A stretch of DNA of 62,850 nt from positions 1 to 62,850 of the forward strand of contig NZ_JABFMP010000035.1 in assembly GCF_013359595.1 (NCBI RefSeq), written 5' to 3'. Under the pieces are notes generated by a model that was not told where the DNA came from, searched no databases, and saw only the letters and a list, made by a program, of their open reading frames with translations. This stretch comes from Pseudomonas sp. C1C7 (lineage in GTDB: Bacteria; Pseudomonadota; Gammaproteobacteria; Pseudomonadales; Pseudomonadaceae). Numbering within the stretch: position 1 is the stretch's first letter; every line of letters starts with the position of its first letter. This document shows positions 26,324-34,576 of the stretch, piece after piece. The position numbers and the translations under genes are program-made.

Positions 26324-26335
26324 TCTGTATACAGA
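26324..26335. promoter_or_regulatory. GntR-type operator, copy 2
   Basis: TCTGTATACAGA in the divergent ilvC-gntR promoter, 48 bases from the ilvC start and 72 from the gntR start. Identical to 25184-25195. Confidence 0.82.
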
Positions 26336-26406
26336 TAATTCATTCTTGGCCTGGCTCAAGAGAATGTCAATACACCCCGTTGGAATCATTTTGGAGAACG
26401 TGGACA

Positions 26407-27132
26407 ATGAGCGTCGCAATCAAGCCACCGAAGGCACCACTGACCGCTATGACAACGAAGCTGCAGAGAATCCAGGCGCGCCCCGACTACGTGGACGAGG
26501 TCTACAAGGCGCTGCTCGACGCAATCAGTGATGGAACCATGGCGCCGGGTGTGCGCTTTACCCAGGAAGAGATTGCCGAGCAGATGAATGTCTCGCGCTC
26601 CCCTGTCCTGCAGGCCATACGCTTGCTGAAAAAAGACGGTCTGGTCCAGGACGCGCCCGGCAAAGGCGTACTGGTGACGCCTTTGACCGTGGCCTCCATC
26701 AGAAACCTCTACCTGATCCGGGGCGCGCTGGATAACCTGGCGGCGAAAATGGCCGCTGAAAATCGCCATCAGATGGACCCGAAAATCATTGAAACGGGTC
26801 GCCGCGTATCCCGCGGCAAGGACGTCAAGGCAATGGTCGATGCCGACGTCGCCTTCCACCACGACATCTACGCCGCTTCCGGAAACCCGCTGATCGCCGA
26901 GAGCGCCCAGGTTTATTGGGTGCACCTGCGCCGCGCGATGGGCACCGTGCTGCAGTCTTCCGCTTCCCAGCGTCAGTCGATCTGGGACGAACATGAAGCG
27001 ATCGCCAAGGCCATTGCTGAAGGTGATGCGGTGAAGGCCGGCGAGCTGTCCGACCTGCACACCACCAAGGCGCGCGAGTATCTGGCTTCCCGTCTGGATG
27101 AGTACCTGGGACAGAGCGATCAATCCCAGTGA
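26407..27132 (+). CDS. GntR-family regulator (FadR subgroup, FCD domain)
   Basis: A 241-residue regulator: winged HTH near residues 25-85 (FTQEEIAEQMNVSRSPVLQAIRLLKKDGLV) and an all-helical FCD effector domain (IRNLYLIRGALDNLAAKMAA, FHHDIYAASGNPL). GGAGAAC precedes ATG 26407; an internal ATG at 26449 is possible. It is divergent from ilvC, and the palindromes TCTGTATACAGA at 26324 and 25184 are good candidate sites. FadR-type repressors usually respond to an organic acid, so the effector is probably the oxygenase substrate or a product. Confidence 0.9.
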   Translation: MSVAIKPPKAPLTAMTTKLQRIQARPDYVDEVYKALLDAISDGTMAPGVRFTQEEIAEQMNVSRSPVLQAIRLLKKDGLVQDAPGKGVLVTPLTVASIRNLYLIRGALDNLAAKMAAENRHQMDPKIIETGRRVSRGKDVKAMVDADVAFHHDIYAASGNPLIAESAQVYWVHLRRAMGTVLQSSASQRQSIWDEHEAIAKAIAEGDAVKAGELSDLHTTKAREYLASRLDEYLGQSDQSQ

Positions 27133-27153
27133 CCGCAAGCAAAACACGATCCC

Positions 27154-27191
27154 CTGTAGCAGCTGGCGAAGCCTGCGTCCGGCTGCTACAG
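27154..27191. repeat. REP-like palindrome, family B (short)
   Basis: CTGTAGCAGCTGGCG and the opposite end GGCTGCTACAG, almost identical to 11486-11523. Confidence 0.7.
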
Positions 27192-27296
27192 GTCCCGCGG
27201 TGCCATGCGATCTTCCCCTGACATACAGCGTTCAACGCGTCCCGGCACGCCCCTCCCGTTGATTCCCTATCCCTACACTCGCGAGTTATCCGGCCA

Positions 27297-28226
27297 ATGG
27301 CCTCTGTTCTGAACATCATTCTCCCCGTGTTTGCACTGATTTTCAGTGGCTTCGCCTGTCGGCGCCTGGGGCTTCTCGGCCCGAATGCAGCGACGGAAAT
27401 CAATCGAATGGTGGTCTGGCTGTGCCTGCCCGCCCTGCTCTTCGAAGCCATGGCCACGGTCGTGTGGGAGCAGATCCGGCAGCCCGGCTTCATCGCCACG
27501 TACGGACTGTCCACCATCGGTCTGTTCTGCCTGACGCTGATCTGGCGCCTGCGCCGATCCGGCAATCTGGCCGACGCCAGCGTCCAGGGACTGAGCGCGT
27601 CCTATGCCAACGCCGGGTACATGGGCATTCCGCTGTGCCTGCTGGTGTTCGGAGAAGCCGGCATGGAACCGGCGCTGATCGCCTGTCTGATCGTGGTCTG
27701 CGTGCTGTTTTCAATCTCGGTGGTCTGCATTGAAGTCAGCCTGCAGAACGAGAAGAGCCTGGTCAAAGCCATCGGCAAGGTCGGTCTGGCCCTGGTCAAA
27801 AATCCGATTGTGGTCGCACCGATATTGGGAGCGCTGTGGACGACGACCGCGCAACCCCTGCCAACTGCGCTGCATCAACTGCTCAAAATGCTGTCCGCCG
27901 CCACCGGGCCGTGTGCCCTGATCTCGCTCGGGCTGTTCCTCGCCCATCGACACAAGGGAAAAAGCGAGCGCAGCACAGGGCTGGTGTTCATCAAGCTGAT
28001 CGCCCACCCGCTGGTTACCTGGGTACTGGCCTCCTACGTGTTCCGCCTGCCGTTGATGTGGGCACAAGCCGCGCTGCTGTTGAGCGCACTGCCGACCGGC
28101 ACGGGGCCTTTCATGCTCGCCGAGTTTTATCGCCGTGACGGGGCGCTGGTGTCCCGGACGATTTTGTTCTCGACGCTGGGCTCGCTGATCACCCTGTCGG
28201 TGTGCCTGTACTTTATCGGGAGGTAG
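27297..28226 (+). CDS. AEC-family (auxin efflux carrier-like) transporter
   Basis: A 309-residue inner-membrane protein with about ten helices in two inverted halves, as in the AEC family (ILPVFALIFSGFACRRLGLLG at the N terminus, a crossover ANAGYMGIPLCLLVFGEAG near 105). Some bacterial members carry malate or malonate. The start at 27297 has no strong ribosome site but fits family N termini. It is monocistronic and not clearly tied to the GntR module upstream. Confidence 0.85.
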   Translation: MASVLNIILPVFALIFSGFACRRLGLLGPNAATEINRMVVWLCLPALLFEAMATVVWEQIRQPGFIATYGLSTIGLFCLTLIWRLRRSGNLADASVQGLSASYANAGYMGIPLCLLVFGEAGMEPALIACLIVVCVLFSISVVCIEVSLQNEKSLVKAIGKVGLALVKNPIVVAPILGALWTTTAQPLPTALHQLLKMLSAATGPCALISLGLFLAHRHKGKSERSTGLVFIKLIAHPLVTWVLASYVFRLPLMWAQAALLLSALPTGTGPFMLAEFYRRDGALVSRTILFSTLGSLITLSVCLYFIGR

Positions 28227-28463
28227 CGGCCCGGCAGTGACCGAGTGACAGGTGCCCCACCCCAAATGCAATCGTGTGGTTGCGGGTGATGGGTAGCCAG
28301 ACCACCACTCAGTCACGCTGAATGTGACGAATTCCCCCGCCACTCCATCACTGACCATACGGGCCTGATCACCTGCACCACGGTCATCCCCTCCGGCAAA
28401 ACATGGATCCCACAGAACAAAAACCTGCGCGACAAGCATTCAGCGCTCAAGGCATCGCCCACC

Positions 28464-29687
28464 ATGCACCCGCTAAGACATACCCTGCACAACGAACTCC
28501 ACGCCCGCCCGTCCCTGTACTTCAGCGAGCCGGCCCATGTGTTTCACCTGGCCATCCTGGGCAGTGACAGCGAACGCCAGGCACTGCTCGACAGTCTCTA
28601 CAGCGAGCCGGTCGCCGATGACCTGCCCCAGGGCATCATCAAGCTGGACGGGCACTGGTTGAAATGGGAGCGACATGCCGAGTTCTTCACCCTCACCTAT
28701 GTCGTGCCCACCTCGGCGCAAAACCCGAACTGGATTGCCTTGCCCCAGGCTCTGGCGGCGAAGATCAGCCCCTACACCCAACTGCTGATCAACCGCGTGC
28801 AAATCGTGGTGCGCAACAAGGCATCCTGGGATGGGGATCACGCCGAGTACGGGTTCAAGGACCCTTGCGGTTCTTCCATCGGTGGTGGCGATGCGGCGGT
28901 CTGGAGCGATTTCCGGTTGCATGAAGACGGCGAAAGCCGGTTTCTGTTCATCAACAATCACCTGAACGCCTACCGCCAGGGACGCATGATTCGTCGGCTG
29001 CTCGAGATCGAAACCTATCGCATGATGGCCTCGCTCTCGCTGCCCGCGGCCAAGCAGTTGAGCTCGCAGCTCAACGTTTTCGATAAGAAACTGGCCGAGC
29101 TGTCGGAGCGTAATGCGGCTCCCGATTCGAGCAATGCAAAGGAGCTGCTGACGGAAATCGCAGGCTTGTCGGCAGAAGTCGTCAGCCTCTCGGCCAAGCA
29201 CCGTCATCGCTTCAGCGCCACCCAGGCCTACGCGCAGCTGGTCTTCGAACGCCTGGCGGAACTGCGGGAAAACCACGCGGGTGATTGCCAGCGCATGGGC
29301 ATCTTCATCGAGCGCCGTTTCAAACCGACGGTCCGGTATTGCGCCGTGACCGAACAGCGCCTCGACGTGCTGGCCAAGAGCGTGGCCAACCTGGGCGAAC
29401 TGCTGCAGGCCCGCGTGCAGGTGGAGATGGAAGAACAGAACGCCGAAATCCTCAACAGCCTGAATGCCCGGGCCGATGCGCAGATCAAGATCCAGCGGGC
29501 GGTTGAAGGCCTCTCCATCATCGCCATCACCTACTACGTGCTGAGCCTGTTCAAGCTGCTGTACTCGGGCATTCATGTGCTGGGCGTGGACGTGTCGCAG
29601 AGGACGGCGGTGATGGTCATGGCGCCTGTCGCGGCATTGGTGTTGCTGAAGGTGCTGATGCGGATCAGGGCGGTCAAACATCACTGA
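28464..29687 (+). CDS. DUF3422 family membrane-anchored protein
   Basis: A 407-residue protein of the DUF3422 family: conserved start HPLRHTLHNELHARP, ERHAEFFTLTYV, then a long coiled-coil-like helical part (about 190-340) and two C-terminal transmembrane helices (SIIAITYYVLSLFKLLYSG and AVMVMAPVAALVLLKVLM) so that most of the protein faces the cytoplasm. Function unknown. It stands alone, with a REP-free 237-base spacer upstream that shows no gene. Confidence 0.88.
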   Translation: MHPLRHTLHNELHARPSLYFSEPAHVFHLAILGSDSERQALLDSLYSEPVADDLPQGIIKLDGHWLKWERHAEFFTLTYVVPTSAQNPNWIALPQALAAKISPYTQLLINRVQIVVRNKASWDGDHAEYGFKDPCGSSIGGGDAAVWSDFRLHEDGESRFLFINNHLNAYRQGRMIRRLLEIETYRMMASLSLPAAKQLSSQLNVFDKKLAELSERNAAPDSSNAKELLTEIAGLSAEVVSLSAKHRHRFSATQAYAQLVFERLAELRENHAGDCQRMGIFIERRFKPTVRYCAVTEQRLDVLAKSVANLGELLQARVQVEMEEQNAEILNSLNARADAQIKIQRAVEGLSIIAITYYVLSLFKLLYSGIHVLGVDVSQRTAVMVMAPVAALVLLKVLMRIRAVKHH

Positions 29688-29699
29688 GGGCGGGCGACT

Positions 29700-29930
29700 T
29701 CAAACGGATTGAAGCCCTTGCGCCTTGAGCGCCCGTTGCACCGCAGGGCGCTCGAGCACCCGGCCACACCAGGCCTTGAGATTTTCCAGTCCGTCGAAAT
29801 GAATGCCGGCCTTGTAGACGGACGCCAGTCAATCCGCCTGCCCCCATCCCGTCAACGCAAACAGATAGGCGTCAGCCACCGTGAAGGTGTCGCCGAGTAA
29901 AAACCGGCGGCCGGCCTGTGGTCAGCGTCA
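29700..29930 (-). pseudogene. Glutathione S-transferase remnant
   Basis: Reading leftwards, the sequence translates to RRFLLGDTFTVADAYLFAL, then TGWGQAD, an in-frame TGA at 29829-29831, and continues FDGLENLKAWCGRVLERPAVQ and RALKAQGL to a stop at 29700-29702. This is the C-terminal helical domain of a GstA-like glutathione transferase. The N-terminal thioredoxin-fold half is absent and upstream sequence runs into a REP element. The left boundary is firm and the right one approximate. Clearly non-functional. Confidence 0.75.
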
Positions 29931-30018
29931 TGCAGGAGTTTGGCCTGTGGCTGAAACAGAGTGGGAAGGCGTTGATGCCGTTGGATCAATAAGATCCCTC
30001 AGCCAACACAGGATCCTT

Positions 30019-30150
30019 GTAGCAGCTGGCGCAGCCTGCGTCCGGCTGCGAAGCAGTCGTGGAATCAGAGTACGCGGTGTATCAGGAATATCTCGCACTC
30101 AGGTTTTACGACTGCTGCGCAGCCGAACGCAGGCTTCGCCAGCTGCTACA
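30019..30150. repeat. REP-like palindrome pair, family B
   Basis: GTAGCAGCTGGCGCAGCCTG left, AGGCTTCGCCAGCTGCTACA right, inner arms CTGCGAAGCAGTCG / CGACTGCTGCGCAG. It lies between the GST remnant and the DUF417 gene. Confidence 0.9.
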
Positions 30151-30180
30151 TGGAGCGTCTCGCGGCTGCTCCTCTGTCAA

Positions 30181-30213
30181 GACGATCTGCATTAAACGCA
30201 ATACGCTCGGCAG
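30181..30213 (+). promoter_or_regulatory. Candidate AraC site before DUF417 gene
   Basis: GACGATCTGCAT at 30181-30192 with a weaker copy TACGCTCGGCAG exactly 21 bases later (30202). The same word GACGAT-T/C-TGCAT occurs before the carboxymuconolactone-decarboxylase-family gene at 36706, next to a paralogous AraC gene. Confidence 0.5.
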
Positions 30214-30311
30214 CCAGTGCCGTGCAGGCAAAGACAACAATGACGTCACCCCCAAACAACCAACGGGGCTGCTCAATAACCTTTGTCCTCACATCATTGG
30301 AAGCCTTGATA

Positions 30312-30821
30312 ATGAAAACCCTGAACCTCGAAAACCACGCAACCCACAAGCTCGTCGACCGCTCGACCCTCGGTAGCCAAATCACCGCGCTGGGCACCTA
30401 CGGTATCTACCTGGCCCTGGCCGTTATCTACTTCTGGTTCGGCGGCATGAAGTTTACCCACTACGAAGCCACGGGCCTGGTGCCGCTGGTGAGCAACAGT
30501 CCTTTGCTGGGTTGGGTGTATGACCTGTTCAGCGTCGATACCTTCTCGGCCCTGCTGGGTGTTCTGGAAGTCTCGATCGGGTTGCTGATCGCCGCGCGCC
30601 TGCTGTCGCCCAAACTCTCCCTGATCGGTGGCGCGCTGTCCGCCGGGTTGTTTTTCACCACCTTGAGCTTCATGTTCTCGACGCCCGGGGTGATCGAGCC
30701 TGGCCTTGGTTTCCCGGGGATTTCCGTGGCGCCGGGCCAGTTCCTGCTCAAGGACATCGGATTGCTGGCCGCTTCGGTCTTTGTTGCAGGTCACTCGCTG
30801 GCCGCACTGGAAAACCGTTGA
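30312..30821 (+). CDS. DUF417 (YkgB/RclC-like) inner-membrane protein
   Basis: A 169-residue protein with four predicted helices (IYLALAVIYFWFGGMKFTHYE, SALLGVLEVSIGLLIAARLL, LSLIGGALSAGLFFTTLSFMF and a C-terminal one), the DUF417 pattern. The E. coli member RclC belongs to the reactive-chlorine resistance locus rclABC, regulated by RclR. Here the next gene, convergent, is an AraC protein of the RclR-like cupin type, so the same pairing is present. ATG at 30312 has only a weak ribosome site. Role inferred: protection from oxidants or reactive chlorine at the membrane. Confidence 0.85.
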   Translation: MKTLNLENHATHKLVDRSTLGSQITALGTYGIYLALAVIYFWFGGMKFTHYEATGLVPLVSNSPLLGWVYDLFSVDTFSALLGVLEVSIGLLIAARLLSPKLSLIGGALSAGLFFTTLSFMFSTPGVIEPGLGFPGISVAPGQFLLKDIGLLAASVFVAGHSLAALENR

Positions 30822-30860
30822 GGCAATGCTGTGGATATGGCCTGACAAAGTCGATGTCAC

Positions 30861-31688
30861 TCAGGCCATATCCCTTTCCTTCATCCAGTCCCGCGGGCTG
30901 TAACCGGTCTTTCGCCTGAACGCACGAGAAAGCGCCGATGGACTTTCATAACCGACCTCAGTGGCGATCAGCGCAATCGGCCGTCCTTCACGCAAGCGTT
31001 TCTGCGCCAGGCTGATCCGCCAGCTCAACAGATAATCGGCAGGCGTCTGCCCGATCACCGTGCGGAAATGCACGGCATAGGCCGCGCGCGACATGTTCGA
31101 CGCACGGGCCAGCTCTTCGATCGACCAGCCATGTTCAGGCGTGTTGTGGATCTGCATCAGCGAACGCGCCAGCCGCGCATCGGCGAGCCCGGCCATCATG
31201 CCGGTGTGCAACTGGTGGTGATCGAGCAGATGGCGAAACAGCAGGACGATCAACAGCTCGAACAGGCGATTGAGCGCGACCTCCCTGCCGCAGTGCGCTT
31301 GGGCTGCCTCGGCGAACATCCACTTCAACACGTCGGCCAGCAGCGGCAACTCGTCCAGCGCCAACACCAGGCAATCGGGCAGCGAAGCCGTCAACGGGTT
31401 ATCGACACCGCCCTCGAATTCCATGGACGCACACAACAGTTGAGCGCCCTCGGGGCTGCCACCCAACAGGTGATGGCGGCTGGGCCTTGGAAGAAAGATC
31501 AGACTGGGCCGAGTCAGCACAATTTCCTTGCGATCGGCTCCCCGCAAGGTGACGGAACCGGCCTGCAGCAGATGAATATGCCCACGCTGGTCCGCCCCGC
31601 CGTACGACGCCTTGCCGCACAGCCTGTCGTTGTAGAACAGGCTTGCGCGCACACCGAACTGCGACAGCAACGTGGACAGGCGATCCAT
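30861..31688 (-). CDS. AraC-family regulator, RclR-like (cupin sensor)
   Basis: A 275-residue regulator beginning MDRLSTLLSQFGVRASLFYN. The N-terminal cupin-type domain has HIHLLQAG and LIFLPRPSRHH, and the C-terminal double HTH ends GYESPSALSRAFRRKTGYSPR. Cys24 (RLCG) and Cys86 (LLCAS) sit where the E. coli HOCl sensor RclR has its two conserved cysteines (Cys21 and Cys89 by memory), so redox sensing is plausible. It is a close paralogue of the AraC gene at 35847-36659. It is convergent with the DUF417 gene, its probable target. ATG 31688 chosen because paralogues start with the same MDRLSTLL. Confidence 0.85.
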   Translation of the reverse strand: MDRLSTLLSQFGVRASLFYNDRLCGKASYGGADQRGHIHLLQAGSVTLRGADRKEIVLTRPSLIFLPRPSRHHLLGGSPEGAQLLCASMEFEGGVDNPLTASLPDCLVLALDELPLLADVLKWMFAEAAQAHCGREVALNRLFELLIVLLFRHLLDHHQLHTGMMAGLADARLARSLMQIHNTPEHGWSIEELARASNMSRAAYAVHFRTVIGQTPADYLLSWRISLAQKRLREGRPIALIATEVGYESPSALSRAFRRKTGYSPRDWMKERDMA

Positions 31689-31743
31689 GGCATTCCCTTG
31701 GCGAGGTGGAGAGGCATCGATCATAGCACCGGCGGTTTGCGCG

Positions 31744-32175
31744 CTATCGGGCGCTGACAGGGCTGGAATTGCCCACGACCGCGCCATCCACCGTTTGCCC
31801 ATAGAAGCACTGTTCCCCGTGATGAAACGCAGTGGCCGTGCTGGCCAGATTGCCGTTGAACCGCGGATCCTGTGGACGCTGCTGGCTGTTGATCCAGGCG
31901 GCTACGTCCCAGGCCTGCTGCGGTTCGAGCTGGACGGATTTGCCCAGCGGCATGTTCTCGAAGATAAATTGCGCAGCGGTGTTGATCCGGTGCATGCCGG
32001 CGCCCCAATTGTAGGAGTCATCGCCCCAGAGTGCCTCGTATGAACTCGAAATGGCATTTGCTTCGACACGATAATGGAATACCGTGCCTGCCCCGGACAG
32101 CCCCTGAGGGTTGCCCGCGACAGTGAATCGGCGGTTGTTCAAACGTTCGCGGACTTGCGAAAAGGGAGTGTCCAT
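31744..32175 (-). pseudogene. Chimeric remnant: small-protein N terminus fused to cytochrome c C terminus
   Basis: An open frame of 143 codons with its own ribosome site (AAGGAAG). Residues 1-46 (LNNRRFTVAG, then GAGTVFHYRVEANAISSSYE) resemble the start of a small family often labelled n-acetylglutamate synthase. From residue about 48 on (ALWGDDSYNWGAGMHRINTA, NMPLGKS, AWDVAAWINSQQRPQDPRF) it matches the C-terminal domain of dihaem cytochromes of the thiosulfate dehydrogenase (TsdA) type, but no CxxCH haem motif remains. The best reading is an internal deletion that joined two neighbouring genes. The frame stays open, so a fusion peptide could still be made. Confidence 0.6.
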
Positions 32176-32307
32176 TGGTGCTGCTTCCTTGTGTGGAGAG
32201 GTTCCATTTCAGCCGTCGATCCTGTCATGTTTTTCGCTCGAAGACTTCCATTCGTTGATCCCAAAAATGGACTTGCCCCAAACCGCTTTCCCCATGGAGT
32301 TTTACCG

Positions 32308-32754
32308 ATGTCCGAACCCCGCATCCGCGCCCTCGCCCTGTGCATTTTTCACCATCGCGGAAAAATCCTGGTCAACGAGTTTTACGATGAAGACAAACAG
32401 CTGCCCCTCTACCGCCCCATCGGTGGCGGCATCGAGTTTGGCGAGCGAAGCGCCGATGCAGTTGTCAGGGAAGTGCAGGAAGAGCTGGGCCAGTCGATTC
32501 ACGGCCTTCGCTTGCTGGGCACGCTGGAAAGTCTGTTCACCTACGCGGGAAAGCCGGGGCATGAAATCGTCCAGGTCTACGACGCCAAGTTCGACAACGA
32601 GGGTGTCTACGAAATCCGGCAGATTGTGGGTCATGAAAGCAACGGCGCACCCTTCCATGCCAAATGGTGCGACAGCACGGACTTCAGTCCCACTTCCCCG
32701 CTGGTGCCTGAAGGCCTGCACGAATTGCTCAAGGCGCTTTCGTTGCTGAAGTAA
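32308..32754 (+). CDS. NUDIX hydrolase
   Basis: A 148-residue pyrophosphohydrolase. The Nudix box is complete near residues 40-62: GGIEFGE, seven residues, REVQEELG. GGAG precedes ATG 32308. It has only the single Nudix domain, so it cleaves a nucleoside diphosphate linked to another moiety; the substrate cannot be told. It is divergent from the chimeric remnant and followed by the 134-base tandem repeat. Confidence 0.88.
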   Translation: MSEPRIRALALCIFHHRGKILVNEFYDEDKQLPLYRPIGGGIEFGERSADAVVREVQEELGQSIHGLRLLGTLESLFTYAGKPGHEIVQVYDAKFDNEGVYEIRQIVGHESNGAPFHAKWCDSTDFSPTSPLVPEGLHELLKALSLLK

Positions 32755-32781
32755 AACATTCTTCAGGTCAGCCAGATCGAT

Positions 32782-33087
32782 GTTGGATGTGCCGTCCCCT
32801 TCGCGGGCAAGCCCGCTCCCACAGGTTCTTTGGTCGATCACAAAACCCGCGAACCACACAAAACCCTGTAGGAGCGTGGCTTGCCCGCGAAGGCGTCAGG
32901 GCAGTCAACATCAATGTTGGATGTGCCGCCCTCTTCGCGGGCAAGCCCGCTCCCACAGGTTCTTTGGTCGATCACAAAACCCGCGAACCACACAAAACCC
33001 TGTGGGAGCGTGGCTTGCCCGCGAAGGCGTCAGGGCAGTCAACATCAATGTTGGATGTGCCGCCCTCTTCGCGGGCAAGCCCGCAGG
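32782..33087. repeat. 134-base tandem repeat built from REP units
   Basis: A unit starting GTTGGATGTGCCG recurs at 32782, 32916 and 33050, exactly 134 bases apart; the third copy is partial. Each unit carries two inverted REP elements (TTCGCGGGCAAGCCCGCTCC and GAGCGTGGCTTGCCCGCG) and unique filler. Copies one and two differ at only a few bases, showing recent duplication. No gene lies in 32755-33110. Confidence 0.9.
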
Positions 33088-33110
33088 TCTCTGTGATAAC
33101 CGCAATGCCT

Positions 33111-34118
33111 TCAACGCCCCGTCAGTTTGAATTTCTCCGCATTGCTGGCAGGTGTCGCGACGTCGGGTGCCAGGTGGTCATGGGCCTGCACGAACGGGTG
33201 ATGGTTGTGGTGGGTATACGGCCAGGTGGTCAGGCCGGTGTCGATGTCCGGGCTCGACGGTGGAGCGGCCAGTTCTTCCAGGTGCAGGATGATGTCATCC
33301 GGCTTGAGCACCAGCACATCACTGTCCAGCGCATCCAGCACCATCTCGGCGGTGTTGCCGACCAGCGTGCCGCTCAGCCCGGTACGTCCCACACTGCCAA
33401 TCACCGTGACAGCCGCTTCAAGCTTGTGCGCCAGAAAGGGAATCAACACCTCGGCCGGGCCTTCCTCGATGTGCAGGCGCGAGTCGCTGATGTTGAACTC
33501 GGCCTGAAACCTCAGGCACAGCTCGCGGTAATAGGTATGGATGCTTTCCTTGAGCTGAAAAATCGGATCGCTGGACGACAGCATGGGATAGGGATGGGCG
33601 CTCATCATGTGCAGCGTGCCACCGGCCAGTTTGGCGATGTCGTAGCCATGGCTGACGACGCCGGAGTGCAACACGTGATGCTCCACGTCGCTGCTGCCGA
33701 CATCCACGGCCACCAGAACGATGCCGCCCATCCACGGCCGGGCGGTTTTCACCATCAGTACGGGGCTGGGGCAATACCGCAGCAGCTTCCAGTCATCGGG
33801 GGTGAGAAAGGCCTTGATCAGCGGATTGTCGGGCAGGTGCTGCTTGATCACCAGACCGCAGCCCTCAGCCTGTTGCGCGGCGATGATGGTCTTGTGCGCA
33901 CTGCCCTGCCAGTCGTGCTGGGCACTGACGCTGAAACCTTCCTTCACCAGACGGTCCTGCAACTCACTCAGCCACGAAGCATGATGATTGCCCTTTTCAC
34001 ACGCCAGCAGATGCAGATGTGATTGTGTGGAGTTCGCGATCATCCTGGCTCGGTCCAGAATCAGATCTCCGGATTGCTGCGAATCCACGACCACCAGAGT
34101 ATTGCGAATGGTCTGCAT
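33111..34118 (-). CDS. Universal stress protein, tandem domain (UspE-like)
   Basis: A 335-residue protein with two Usp domains. The first (about 5-135, TLVVVDSQQSGDLILDRARM) is diverged; the second (145-290) has VTVIGSVGRTGLSGTLVGNT, the ATP-binding glycine/serine motif of UspA-like proteins. The C-terminal tail of about 45 residues is histidine-rich (THHNHHPFVQAHDH). AGGAAGAG precedes ATG 34118. Double-domain Usp proteins help survive starvation or oxygen limitation. Monocistronic. The His-rich tail is unusual and could bind metal. Confidence 0.85.
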   Translation of the reverse strand: MQTIRNTLVVVDSQQSGDLILDRARMIANSTQSHLHLLACEKGNHHASWLSELQDRLVKEGFSVSAQHDWQGSAHKTIIAAQQAEGCGLVIKQHLPDNPLIKAFLTPDDWKLLRYCPSPVLMVKTARPWMGGIVLVAVDVGSSDVEHHVLHSGVVSHGYDIAKLAGGTLHMMSAHPYPMLSSSDPIFQLKESIHTYYRELCLRFQAEFNISDSRLHIEEGPAEVLIPFLAHKLEAAVTVIGSVGRTGLSGTLVGNTAEMVLDALDSDVLVLKPDDIILHLEELAAPPSSPDIDTGLTTWPYTHHNHHPFVQAHDHLAPDVATPASNAEKFKLTGR

Positions 34119-34521
34119 AAATCTCTTCCTGGGTGTTCCACTACAGTTACACACAGAGACTTAGTTGTAATACGCAAGGGAACACGAGCCATTAAGTTAA
34201 ATTGCTGACACGCTTGATACCGACAAATAAAGAGCGTCAGCGTCCGCCGCGCCATTAGTTCACGGATAGCACACATTATCCTTGTGGCATTGATCGGGTT
34301 TTTCCCCGGACCACGGCCTGTTCGCGTGATTCACGGGGCGGCCATTATGATGGCTATTGCGCAAAAAGTTTCAGCAGCCTGTCGGCCAAATTAGTTTATT
34401 TTTATCTAAGAAGATCCTCAGCCAACTCGGATTTGGTCTTATGCAAGAGTTGGGTTGTCACTCACAAGTTCCGTTCACGATCAGACATTGCCGCATTACT
34501 GACAGCTTCGAAGTTGGCCTA
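34119..34521. other. AT-rich intergenic region before the Usp gene
   Basis: About 400 bases, visibly more AT-rich than its surroundings. It must contain the promoter of the Usp gene. A TTGAT at 34290 is half of an Anr/FNR-type box but the other half is missing. No gene seen. Confidence 0.45.
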
Positions 34522-34566
34522 CCAAAAAGAAACAGGAGCAAAGTTCGCAAACGAACTCGCTCCTGT
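34522..34566 (-). terminator. Rho-independent terminator after the galactose dehydrogenase gene
   Basis: On the minus strand: ACAGGAGC, inner stem AGTTCG / CGAACT, GCTCCTGT, then TTTCTTTTT. It begins 11 bases after the 34577 stop. Confidence 0.85.
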
Positions 34567-34576
34567 ATCGCGCTCA

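Noticed and set aside
32782..33087. CRISPR-like regular repeats
   Set aside because: The 134-base units are tandem copies with conserved filler, not short repeats with unique spacers, and no cas genes are present.
34290..34303. Anr/FNR box before the universal stress protein gene
   Set aside because: TTGAT is present but the second half ATCAA is missing, so the site is not convincing.
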